In this document: piece by piece, positions 31,380 to 41,399 of the stretch | Numbering within the stretch: the stretch's first letter is position 1 | How the letters are laid out: each line of letters starts with the position of its first letter | DNA from: Gracilariopsis chorda | Lineage: Eukaryota; Rhodophyta; Florideophyceae; Gracilariales; Gracilariaceae | Length of the DNA: 64,000 nt | NCBI GenBank assembly: GCA_003194525.1 | Contig: NBIV01000001.1 | Coordinates: 868,001 to 932,000 of the forward strand | Direction of reading: 5' to 3' | The notes under the pieces: model-generated | Database searches by the model: none | What the model was told of the DNA's origin: nothing | The model's input: the letters and a program-made list of their open reading frames with translations, nothing else | Program-made: the position numbers and the translations under genes

Positions 31380-31982
31380 AAATATGGGTTGCGAGTGGGC
31401 AAGTCTACTATTCGTCATGAAAAAGCTGGTGTTGGAGTGTTTGCAACTCGTCGAACTGCTGCAGGCGAGTTAGTGTGCTATTTCTAGGGGACGTTGGTTT
31501 ATCATGAACTTTCGAATCGGAAAGAAGTGCACAAGACCTACGGCGAGGGAGTCATGGGTGTGACGAAGGATTGCTTCCGGAAGTATGCGGTGCAGATAAA
31601 CGTCTATGGTCAACAGTTCCATTCACGTCCGCATCGAAAACAGCTGACGAATTGGCATGGAAAACCAGCGAAACCCATTTTATGGGTGGTTCCTGCCTTT
31701 TGTTGTATTGCAGGGTATATCAACGATCCAAAGTATGTGGAAGGGGATGAAGAGTTAGATGCCATGGTGGATGGCCTCGTGAAGAGAAGGGAGGGTAATG
31801 TGCGAATAAAACGGACACCCGGCGTGAGACGAACAGAAGGGAGAATAACGGACTACAAACTCATTAAGATGGAGGCGACCGCCGACATAGAGCAAGAAGA
31901 GGAACTCCTCGCCAGATACGGTGATTTTTGTGACTGGAAAGTCCATTTGAATGTGGAGGATGGAAAGATAGTCATTGATTAG
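31380..31982 (+). pseudogene. SET domain at the C-terminus
   Basis: Reads HEKAGVGVFATRRTAAGELV, then CYF, stop, GTLVYHE, equivalent to the SET-N block GxGlfAxxxixxGexixxYxGxxxx. The C-terminal part has IAGYINDPKYVEGD in place of the NHSC/NDxxx segment, a short basic insert, then ATADIEQEEELLARYGDF, equivalent to AxxdIxxGEELxxxYG. SET domains transfer methyl groups to protein lysines. The TAG at 31485-31487 lies exactly in the YxG strand. Gly of the GEEL turn is Glu (EQEEEL). Confidence 0.75.
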
Positions 31983-32383
31983 TTTGTTGTTATAAAGTTT
32001 GTCCACAGCTCGGCTAAAGGATGTCGTTTATTATGTGAACGGATGTCTAGTCCTAACTTAGGACAATATTACTTTTCAGTAGGGATAGTAGATACAAAGC
32101 GATATAGATGTGATACAGAAACGTCCATTTTCGGTACCACCAAGGATTTTATTCTAAAGATCTCACAAAAAGCAAAGATTTTTGTGCGCATCGGGTGGCG
32201 AGATTTTCCCGGAAAAGACACGGTGTGCGCCAACCCAGAGCGTCACTAGCCACTTGCGCAAGCGTTTTGACTCCAAGAATCGGGCCGAACGGAAAGAAGC
32301 GAGGCCCGGGAAGGGGTGCTGCGGCGAGTGCGCCTAAGACGCGGCGAAACGCTATTGAGTAGCGAACCGCGAGTGGAACTAAA
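31983..32383. other. Right flank of the island, non-coding
   Basis: No gene is recognised. A short hairpin (CACAAAAA at 32164-32171 against TTTTTGTG at 32179-32186) could act as a transcript end. A TTAGGACAATATTACTT segment near 32055 faintly resembles the copia LTR start. Confidence 0.35.
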
Positions 32384-35300
32384 GTGAAGTCATGTTTTCC
32401 CAGGTGTGGATTATTAGGGAGGAGGTCAAGGGAAGGTGCTTCAAAGAGAGGGGGAAGAGGTAGGGCAAAGAACGTTCGATCCAGGGATTCGACAAGTGAG
32501 CGCACGACGAGTAAGAATTTTAACACTGATGTTCATGCGCATATAGCAGGTGGGAGGGATTCGGTTCGGGAAAAGCGATCTATGCCTGGGTCGGGTGGTA
32601 GAGTGGAAGGTGAGAAAGGGATGGTTGTTAGGAGAACGGAAGAGGTAACAGATCAGGGAGGGTTGAAAAAAAATGCGCTAGTGGAAGACCGAAAGAAGGA
32701 TGAAGATATGCCCAGAAGGAAATAAATGGAAGAGGCAGGTGCGCTGTAGAGAGGTGGGACCCCAAGTGGAAACCAAGATGGAGAAGAGGGTAATGTCTCT
32801 TTGTTACACAGTGATGGGGACGAAGAGGATCACATTGTGAATGAGAGATGGACGAGAGATATGATAAACGAAGGAGTGGGACGCCGCTCTAATTTAAAGG
32901 AATCGCGAGAAGTGGAAGAAGTGGTCAGAGCGACGGATGGAATACAGGAAGCATCGAAAAGCAGAGACCGTACAAGCACCTTCGTGCGGGCGCGAAAGGT
33001 GCAAATGGCTCAAAACTTGGAAATTGATAGAGGAAGCAGAACGCCGCAGACTCTGGAAGGCATGCAAGAGAGAAAATGAAGTGTTCATTGGTCCCCAAGT
33101 GAGCCTGCTGACGAGCGGGGGCTGCCTGTCAATGTTTTGGGAGATGCAGGGAGTGACGACATCGGTGTGATGTCTTGATGTTCGTTAGTTGAGAGGGTCA
33201 ATATATTGAAGGCAGAACTCGGGCAGATCAAAGGGAACCACTGCAGCCTAAAGATGTCGCTGAAGCTGACGCAAGAGAAACTGAAGAGGATGAGAGAATA
33301 GATGAGCGAGAAGAATACATTTATAGATAGCTTACGGGAAGGGATGAAGGTGAGAAGAGAGGAGAGGAAGGGATCTGAAGGTGCAAATGAATTGAGAGGT
33401 CACAGGCAGTATTTTATTGATGTGCAAGAGAGTTTTTATGGGTTTGCCAGGGTAGTATATGATAGGTTGTTGTACTATGCGAAAGTGGCGGTATCAGAGT
33501 TTTGTTTTACTTCGGAGGGTGTGGAAAGAAACTGGAAGAATCAATGGAAAGTATTGGGGAAGGGGAGAGAGGGGAGTGTGTTTGTCGTCAGAGGAAAGGG
33601 GATTGTGCCTCGATGTCTGTTTGAGATCGCGTCTGAGATGAGGTCATACATGCCGTCGTCACGAGGAGGAAGTACTGAAATATTGAAGTACTTGGTTGGC
33701 ATTGAGATTGAGGGGGAGAGATGGCAGTCGTTTAGTGAAGCGGGTAGAAAGGACCAATGCGTGCGGGAGGTTCTTACGTACAAGTGTTTGAGGCAACGTA
33801 TGAAGCAGAAGTTGAGTGATGTGATTGGCATTCAAAAACGTGCAGCACGGGACAAAATGCTTTCGTTGCTTGGATATGACTTGATAGCCTGACGTGTGAG
33901 ACCGCGAGAGGAGACCGAGCTAGACATTGAGTTGAAGAAGCAGTTAGAGGAAGCAAAGACGAACTTCAAGGGGGATGGGGAGGCGAAGAGCGGTAATTTA
34001 TGTTCTTGGAGGATGATAATAATCCAGTATCTTACGTATTATGGATTTCAGGCTGCTGGTAGGCTGAGAGAGTTTAGTGAAGAGGAAATGTACTTCAAGA
34101 ACGGGGCTGCAGTAAAAGTGTTGGAAGAATTCATGGGATATGAGGTGGGGACGGAAAGAGAGGGAAAGATGGAGTACGTTGATGGGACAGTGATGATTTT
34201 GGTTCGTTTGGATGAGGGAATCGGGTTTGTTTTGACAGCAATTAACACAGATGTGGGGCGTGGAGAAAGACGGCAGTTGTTATGTGGTGCAATGCCCCAA
34301 AGGGGAAAAACACCGAAAGACGTTCGGGATCTTCCTCTCACGAGGTGAACCCAGTTGGGTAGAGCCCTCCCAGAGGTGTCACGGCGAAGCCGGTTTGTAA
34401 GACCAGGGACACCTGTCGCGACTCGCGCAGGGAGGTGAAGGCGAAGAATCGGTATCCGCTTGAGCGGGGTGTGATCCTCAGTAGAGGTATGTTTCCACGT
34501 AAGTGGGGGTGTGTGAGCAAATGCGCACACGAGGGCCGCGGATAGCGGGAGGTGTTACCATAAAAAGGGGAAGAAGGAAGGGCGAAGAGGAGGAAGGAAG
34601 GACGAAGTGGGTCGCGAGAGCGACGAACAGATACGGCTATGCCGGTGGACAGGGCTCCCTATACAGGGCGAAACACCAATGCAATTGGAACAATTATACT
34701 CCCAAGGATGGGCTTCTTTAGATGTGCAAGGGGGTTAGATGTCCCGTGGTTTACGGCGTTTCCCTCCAAGGAGGAGTAGAGTACGCGCGCAAGCGGCAAC
34801 AACTAGAGCCAATTCCCCAGGTTGGGGTCCCTTGTTCGGGAAGGTTTACTGGTGCGACGGCAGTGCGCCGTCGCACTAAGTACTAGCTTCCCAGAAATGG
34901 GTGTGAAAATAATAAATAATATTAGCTAAAATACTCCACATTTCGTGGCCACATCCACTACTGTGGCCAACCGCCAATTGACCCAAAACCGTGTCCCACG
35001 TGTCCATATCCACCATAGTGGGGCGTAGTTCATATACACACTACACAACCGATAATATCGGGAAAGCGTTCAAGTACCCAGAATCCCTCCCTGAGGGCGT
35101 TGCACTTCAGTTATTTTCTAGTTGTACGCGGAGTACCTTCCGCTTGCGGTGGAGAAAATACTTGGGGTGGCGTGGGAGAGGGTGAGAGAACTACATCATG
35201 AAGAATTGGAGAATGAAGGTTGCGATGACGGTGACCCGCGTTGTATAGCTAGGAATGGGAGTAGAGAAGCGACGGTAGCGCTGTGGATACCTTCGAAACG

Positions 35301-35526
35301 GAAGGTTTACTTGGCCGTAAAGGATGAATCCTTTTTGGAACATATGACGAAACGGCTGGGAGGGGTGCAGGACTGTTACATTGCTATGTGTCGGCCAGAA
35401 GATGTGTTGATGAAGAGGTTGCTGAAAGAGAATCGAGATGTTGGGAGAGGTGAGGCGACAGATCATGTCGAGGCGCAGGTGGAGGAGGGTCAGGGAGGTT
35501 ATGAAGAAGAAGTTGAAGAAGAATAG
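32384..35526 (+). pseudogene. Coiled-coil protein gene broken by stops and by an inserted element
   Basis: From 32384 to about 34283 one phase stays readable over 1.9 kb with stops at 32723, 32747, 33077, 33176, 33299 and 33890 and no indel. The N-terminal third is basic and low-complexity, the next part acidic, then a coiled coil (VERVNILKAELGQIKGNH, LTQEKLKRMRE). The C-terminal part looks globular (QYFIDVQESFYGFARVVYDRLLYYAKVAV; LEEFMGYEVGTEREGKMEYVDG). The 826-bp hairpin element sits at 34284-35109; afterwards the gene resumes, shifted by one phase, at about 35115-35526 (LAVEKILGVAWERVRELHHEEL), ending in an acidic tail. Family not recognised. Confidence 0.55.
34284..35109 (+). mobile_element. 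826-bp hairpin-chain element, copy 1
   Basis: Nearly full-length match to 61374-62192. Begins GTGGTGCAATGCCCC and ends GGGCGTTGCACTTCA; GTGCAATGCCC (34287-34297) and GGGCGTTGCAC (35095-35105) pair as a terminal stem. GTTAT flanks both sides (34279-34283 and 35110-35114), a candidate 5-bp target duplication. The interior is a string of small stem-loops such as CCAC-GTAA-GTGG, CCGC-TTGA-GCGG, GTCGC-GAGA-GCGAC, CCAAT-GCA-ATTGG and a 10-bp stem GTGCGACGGC/GCCGTCGCAC. No reading frame. It interrupts the coiled-coil gene described at 32384-35526. Confidence 0.75.
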
Positions 35527-35964
35527 TGTTATTGGTGGAACGGATAGTTTACTGATCTGTTGTAGATTTTGGTGCGTAGGGCTTTAAAGTGGTGTCACGA
35601 TAGAAGCAGTTGATATAGAAACGATGGAAGCGCCAGTGAGGACGAGGAGTGAATGAGGGGCATGGTATTTTTCTCGAATGAAGTGGACTGCCCCAAGAAT
35701 GGAGGTGGAGGGAATGAGGCCGAACCAAGGAGATACGTTGTCGTCGGTGGAAGGGTTAGAGATGGAAACCGGATCGGTGGTGTGGTCCCGCTTGTCATCG
35801 GTTGACCATAGAAGGCATACGCAGTTGAGTGTGATATCGACATTGTCGCGAGGTGGTACGAGTTCAAGGAATTGTACGAAAACACACTCCTTTGTAATGG
35901 GGGCGGAAGAGTTTGAAGAGGGGGAAGGTAGCTTGAAGCGAACTAGCGCGATGCGCTTGGAGAC
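35527..35964. other. Spacer between the coiled-coil gene and the Plavaka-like gene
   Basis: Opposed 3' ends meet here. No feature recognised; it may hold the right part of the Plavaka-like element's end. Confidence 0.3.
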
Positions 35965-38950
35965 CTATGCAGTGGGTGTGGATGGAGAGGAGGAGTTGGT
36001 TCCTGCGAGAAGGATATGGGAGAACTTTGGTGATCTGGAAGATCCGAATGATGGAACGGCGAAAATGCGCTCGCAAAGAGCGACAGAGGGTTCTTGGAGG
36101 ACGAGTTCGTTTCGTTCTTGGTTGTAATTTTCTAGTGTTGGGATGTAACCGCCGACGACGTATGCGGAGTTGACGAAGGTCAGACCAGTTTGACGGAGGT
36201 TGTTCGGTGAGGTATTTAGCTTGAGATATTCGATGGAAAGGGAGAGGAAGGCATGAAGTGTGGTGTAACCTAGTTGTGAGATGATGGAGAGCGTGTCTGA
36301 GGAGAAGAATTCTTGAAGAAATTTTGGACTTGCGGTGGAGGTAGATGCAAGGTACTTGGCGGCTGTGAAGATTTCGTAGAACAAAAGATGTTTTCTGTCA
36401 CGTACGAAGGAGGGTTTGCGGGGTTGCGGTTGAGTTTGAGATCGAGCATGGAAGGATATGTAAGGGTCTGCGGAAAGTAGATTCCAGTCTTTGAAGAGAT
36501 TGGAGCGGTCTATGGCACGGAGGGTTTCTGTACGGGCGGTGGCTCTTCGCTTCGAAGTTTTGGAATACTCGGATTTGAAGAGGACGTGAGCGTGATCGAA
36601 GATGCCTGCGTCCTTGAAGTGGAGACCACTGTATCTGCGTATGTCTTCGACGATGTAATCGAGTAGATGGAACTTGAGGGTGCCAAGGTGGGAAGAGTTG
36701 TAGGGTCCGAGAATGGTTGCGGCCGTGACTTTGGAGGATCTGATATGTTCTTCGAGATATTGGACGGAGGTATCGGTCCATTTCGAGGGGGAGTTGTATC
36801 GCATACCTGAGAAATGGAGGTCTGTGTACTTGATGAAGACGGAAGTGATGTGGGAGGAGGTTTCTTTGCAGCATCTGTCGAAGAAGGCGCCGATGCAGGG
36901 GAAGACCATGTCCAGAGTGCGGTAATCCTTTGCTTCCAATATTCCTCGTAAGCTTTCTGTGGTGAAGAATCCGTTGAGGGCTTGTGAGTTGTCGCGGGTG
37001 GAGAAGTCGAAGTGAGAGGCCCGGTGCAGGGGAGTCCTTTTCGATGGCGGCGAGGATGGAGTTGGAATGTTTGAGGATGGAGGTGCGGATGGAATTGAGC
37101 GAACGTTTGATGTTGTTGGGGCCGACTGTGGTGAAAAGTGATTCGGAGCGCAGTCGTTCGATGCCATTGGCTTTGACCAGCTTGGTGACGCCGAGGTGGA
37201 AGTTGTGAGGGGCTTTGAGGGCGAAGATGTTGTAAGAGGAGAGAAGTGGGGTGATATTGAAAAGGGGTAAGATTCGAAGAGAGAGGGATACTTTGCGGGA
37301 GAGAGAGACCGGAGTGCTCTAGTTGCTTGTTTCTTTTTGGTGCGAGTCGCTTTTGGCCTGCGAGCGAGCTGGGCTCCGTCGGACTCCCAAAGGAGAGCGG
37401 CGTGTTCTCTGAGTTTGTTTCGAGTCTGCGATTGTGTACGGAAGTGGATGGGGTTTGTCTTGAGGGAGAGTTGTTTGCGGGGGACGGTAAATGTTGTGCA
37501 GGGGTGCTGTGGTCATGTTCCGTGTGAGATGGCGAGGATGTCCTTTGCCTCTGGGATGTCTGGTCAGTAGCTGGAGAGGATGGGGTGGCAGTGGCAGAGT
37601 ACATTGTGGGCGTCACGGAAGGAGAAACCGAGAAGGGAGGAAGAGAGAAGTGGTTGAGGATTGCGGAGATGGGGCTCTGAATGAGGGCCATTCTTGTTTC
37701 GCGTGGGATGTTGGAGGACGAATGTGGGATGGATTATTCGTCGCTGGGGGAGGACGAGGGGGGGAAGGAGGTTGGGAGGTATCTGAGTAGGGTGAGGTTT
37801 TCGGAGATACACTTTCGGCGTAATGCGTCGGAGAGGTTGAGAAGGGTGATGTGAAGGGGATAGGAGGTGATGGAGGAGCTTTTGAGTGAGGTTGCGGATG
37901 TATCGGAGTATAAGTGGACGAGACCGACGAATGATTCCATTCCGGTTGTTTCGGGGGTGTGCCAGACGATGTCATTGATGTGGCACTGAATAATGGCCTG
38001 TTTAAAGACAGGAACGACTTTGTTTCCGAAGGCTGCGGCCATAGAATGGGAGAAGGCGGGGGTGGAAGAAGAGGAAGGCGAAGATTGGGACACGGGTTGT
38101 AAGAAGGTGTTGTTGAAGTGTGCGAGAGCGATTTGTTGCTTCAGGATGTCTATGCCGCCTTTTTGGAAGAGAGTTGCGGAGAAGGAGTTATGCTCGTCGG
38201 AGATTGTGAGAGGGAGAAAACTGGTGGAGTTGATAAGTCCCTTGAAGAGATGTTCTTAGAGTGCGGTGCAAGGCACTGCTTTGCGGAGGAGATGGATTTC
38301 TGGAAGGATGACTTGGAGAAGATTGGGTGGTTGAGAAGAGAGATGAGTTCGTCGGCTTTGTGTGTGCTGAAGGAGGAAGTGATGGAGGAGATGTCGAGGA
38401 CGAGTTGCTCGAGATGGGGGTTGTTGAATAGAAGGGAGGGGGAACGGGAGTAGGTATGGGGAGGCGGGTTTGAGGAGGAGACTGAACAAAGGGCGTGACT
38501 TGCCATGTGGTGTGCGTCTTGTCTTAGGAGGGAAAGGGTGGCCTGTTGGATGTGATAGGGTTCATCTTTGGCGAGGGGGACGTTGTCGGAGGGGTGGTTT
38601 GAGGGAGTGAGAGGAGGAATGCTGGAGAGGTTTGGAACGGATTTTCGTCACTTGGTCCTTGGAGGGAATTGGACGGGTGTGTTGGCGGAGGAGGAAGGAT
38701 GTTTGTCGGGGGTGAGTCGATGAGGGCACCTGCGCTAGTGACTCTGGAGGGAGAACGCAGTGCGGCCATAGAAGGTGCAACGGGGATGGCAACAGGGTAT
38801 CATGGCAGGGGAGGGAGAAGGCGATGTTTGGAAACAGAGAGGAGAGGGAGGGTGGTGGCGGAGTGGGATATCGGGGAGCGTAATATTATGGCGCACGGAG
38901 ATGAAGTGTTGCACGTGATCCAGAGCGTCTTTTCGTAGCACGTGGAGTAG
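35965..38950 (-). pseudogene. Plavaka/KDZ-like transposase, frameshifted
   Basis: Reading leftward: a possible C2H2 finger (CCHPRCTFYGRTAFSLQSH, near 38760), a long Pro/Ser-rich linker (38.7-38.1 kb), then HLYSDTSATSLKSSSITSYP and ITLLNLSDALRRK (37.9 kb), which match the Plavaka block xxsDxTxlsxxxxxxxxPvyltigNixkxxRr. Next is a decayed middle with PHNFHLGVTKLVKA, resembling DxLHqlxxGvxkxh. Finally a 400-residue open frame (37167-35965) contains KFHLLDYIVEDIRRYSG and DAGIFDHAHVLFKSEYSKTSKRR, the C-terminal signature with xEHxHkxxxKxxYxxTsKR. Frameshifts near 38.75, 38.5, 38.1, 37.7 and 37.2 kb. Family assignment rests on several ordered blocks. Confidence 0.65.
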
Positions 38951-38998
38951 AGCATACGATGCAGGGAGCAGGTCAGGCAACGGGTGATAGAAATCCAA

Positions 38999-39299
38999 AG
39001 CTATTCGGATATGTACACGCTATGTATCAATTCTATGTATTCCATTTTGCTATTTGAAGGGGCAATCGCTCTGGACCGGTGGAGATTTGGATTCCACTTG
39101 CACCTGAAAAGGTATGTATTAGTGGATTCCGGCCCTAATTGTACCTCCAAAGAAACTTGGAAAGGTCTAGTATACTGCTAGTCTTTTGTTGCAAGTAAAC
39201 CAGCTCTGTGCTATGTATGAACTTACTTTGAGAAATTTGATTCATTCAAAACTGGGTTTGAAGAGTCGTTATTCGTTCATTTTAATTGTTTGCCTTTGA
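38999..39299. other. No recognisable gene
   Basis: Spacer between the Plavaka-like gene and the copia RT fragment. Confidence 0.3.
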
Positions 39300-39559
39300 A
39301 TGCCCAACTACCATCCCGAAAACACCAACGAACAAACAAACAACCTGCATACTCGTTTCAAACCAATACGTTTTAGAGAATTTAAAGTCTATGATGTTCA
39401 AATGACTGAAGTGTTATGTCTTTCCCATCATCGTCTGAACTCACAAGTATTCAACGATGTCAAATGGAACGAGATGACAGAATTAATGTTCTACGGAACA
39501 TGGAAAGGTCATTGGACAAGACGAAGTGTCACAAAACGCCGGCATTCTCATTAGTCAAT

Positions 39560-39953
39560 TTCTGCTCTTTACCAAAACTACAGAAACTGATGAAAAGATA
39601 TTCAGACCCATATTAGTCGCCAAACGGCACAGGAATCAAGAAAAACCTCTTTCCGTAAACGATTCTGTGAATATAAGACAATATTCATCCCGAAATCTGG
39701 TTACAACCGCCATTATTCTACGATATAGAGCACGGAACACATATATTCGTCAAGCATACTTACAATCAGCATAAAAGCTCATGCTTGAAATATATTTGAA
39801 GCGTACCAAGGCATTTGACCTTCCAGTAGACATGTTGTTGGACTTCTCTGAGTCTTTATGGGCTTTCCGCCTATGAATACCATTGTTACACAACAATGAT
39901 CACTCATCTGAATGGCGACCTAGGATTGACATTGACAAAAGGAAATCTGATGT
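39560..39953 (+). pseudogene. copia RT fragment (QAYLQS family), 5' part of a split element
   Basis: Reads KRHRNQEKPLSVNDSVNIRQ, YIRQAYLQS, a stop, then IYLKRTKAFDLPVDMLL and, one frame over, GLSAYEYHCYTTMITHLNGD. This follows the copia RT order R...D.p.v...s.R.ll.ta...g....D..qAYLQs......ly..P...f.l....ll.l.k.LYGl.dsg.yw. The catalytic Asp before QAYLQ is lost (YIRQAYL). The homology stops abruptly at 39953, where repeat copy C begins. Sequence at 39300-39560 may be upstream RT. Confidence 0.65.
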
Positions 39954-39954
39954 A

Positions 39955-40900
39955 GAGCAATGCGTGCGCGCATACCCTCTAGGCGGGGTGGATCATGAAT
40001 GATTCAATACCGACGTGGCATTGGTTCAGCTCAGGTATGAGTGCACCCTCGGAAATACTGGGTGAAACTCGATACGAATTTTAATTGGTATTTTGGAACC
40101 ATCGTGGGTGATTTCTGTGGTATCTGGAACAGATGGACGCGTGGCAAGCGTACGGATATTTTTTATGGGTGGCATGATTTAGACGTATCGCGTTGTGCCT
40201 TGGCCGGCAATGCCGCCAAGTGACAGAACTGTGTGGATCCCAAGTGTGGCACACTACAGTAGTAGTATTCTTAGTTTATTGTGGCCCAATTGTACTTAAG
40301 GAAGGAAGGCCCTGCCGTTTCATCCTGAAGTACAGACAAGGGGTGCCTCGGCTCTCAGTGTATCGCCTGCGCGAGGTGACCAACTCCTGCTGGGGTCTCA
40401 CCACGTTCGGTCTCGTTATACTCACTCGCACAGTATCACCAAGGGCCGCTGATCTGTCTTACCGCGTGGGCTCGCCCAGTGTTCACTATTTTTACCGTTT
40501 TCGTTACGTTCTATAGTGGGAACGGATAGCAGTTCGACCTAGTATTAATTTTTGCCATGCTGGCTTAACAAGCAACACCCCCGACCACCGGGTCTCTTTC
40601 AGCTTTCCGCACGACCAACCGGGTTGTATCTTCCGTTTTGGTTTCTCCTCTTTTTCCGTTTTCCCTTTCTGGATTATTCAAGGACCGGAACACCGCTCAT
40701 GCGGACCTGTGCACTACGCTAACCAGCTGGTAACCCGATTCTCGGTATAACCTCCGTTAGTATAGCCGGAAGCCACTTCGGTTTTACACCCGAACATCGT
40801 GTAGTACGGAGGGCCCTGTCGCTGCGCCTACCTCAGAAGAGAGCAAGGCTGCGAACACCTTGGGAGGATTTCCCAACTACGGAAATTGCTCCACATCTGT
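39955..40900 (-). repeat. Dispersed ~945-bp repeat, inverted copy C
   Basis: Reverse complement of copy A (5262-6206) along its whole length. Shared landmarks include GGGAAATCCTCCCAA, CTCCGTACTACACG, a GGGAAAACGGAAAAAGAGGAG run, CCACAATAAACTAAGAATACTAC and GGTATGCGCGCACGCATTGC. Its left boundary is exactly where the copia RT fragment is cut. Confidence 0.75.
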
Positions 40901-41399
40901 CCCTATATATGAGACACGAACGGCCAAAGCCAATGGGTCTAACAAGTTTTTACATGGATAACTTTCTTCAATACGGAAACGATCACTTTCTGCAACGACC
41001 ATAACTCACCGCTTAGAAGTTTTATTCTAAAGACTTGGAAAAGAGTTTCGCTCTAGTTGCACGCGTAAAACTACGCAAAAACCGATAACGGTTTGCACTA
41101 ATTCAGGAAAGCAATACCAAAAGATTGCAAATATTTCCAAAAGAGTGCACGTTCTATGATTTTCGTTCATTGAGACATAAACGTTCTCGGTTGACCCACA
41201 GGCGAACGGATATTTGCTGTGCTGAGAACAAGAGCTGTTCAAGGTACGGAGAAAACCTGTTTCGAGAGAAGATGTGAAAAACATCAACAAAAGCCTTAAA
41301 TCTATTAAATGTCATACCCTACCTTACACTACGGCCGGGGACCTGCTAGACCATTCTTAGGGCAGACTAAAAAGTAAAGGAATATTCTAACGCCTTCTG
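40901..41399. other. Unassigned
   Basis: No gene recognised. An 87-residue minus-strand frame (41290-41027) has no known motif. Could be interior sequence attached to repeat copy C. Confidence 0.3.

Larger units (their letters stand above)
28829..31982 (+). pseudogene. Long N-terminal region + DNA amino-methyltransferase + SET domain fusion
   Basis: One gene of about 1050 codons. The first frame (28829-30205) has 269 open codons, then in-frame stops at 29636 (TAG), 29690 (TAA) and 29900 (TAA). A frameshift near 30200-30237 leads into the enzyme frame (30237-31982), which has stops at 30495 (TAG), 30759 (TGA) and 31485 (TAG) but no further indel. The N-terminal ~450 residues are unrecognised and become acidic (KVKEVEEVEVVED). 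Then come a beta-order methyltransferase (DPPY before the AdoMet motif) and a C-terminal SET domain. Such a fusion would modify both DNA bases and histones. This copy is either dead or needs unusual decoding. Confidence 0.65.

Noticed and set aside
22508..31982. Polinton or large DNA virus with standard core genes
   Set aside because: None of the recognised island proteins resembles a protein-primed polymerase, major capsid protein, packaging ATPase or integrase, so no such label is given.
33095..33130. CTGACGAG resembling a hammerhead ribozyme core
   Set aside because: The required GAAA and the three flanking helices are not found at the right spacing.
34284..35109. Group I or group II intron for the hairpin-chain element
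   Set aside because: I could not find a domain V-like hairpin with AGC...GTT pairing or the P/Q/R/S core of group I introns. The GNRA-type loops alone are not enough.
21452..35526. Reassigned TAG codon across the island
   Set aside because: Several frames also contain in-frame TGA and TAA, and TAG ends the SET frame (31980-31982) and the coiled-coil gene (35524-35526), so a simple code change does not fit. Nonsense mutation or limited readthrough is kept instead.
36510..37691. 393-codon minus-strand frame rich in Pro and Ser
   Set aside because: It overlaps the recognisable Plavaka-like frame in another phase and its composition is what a shadow frame of this purine-rich strand gives. Only its first part may briefly be the real frame.
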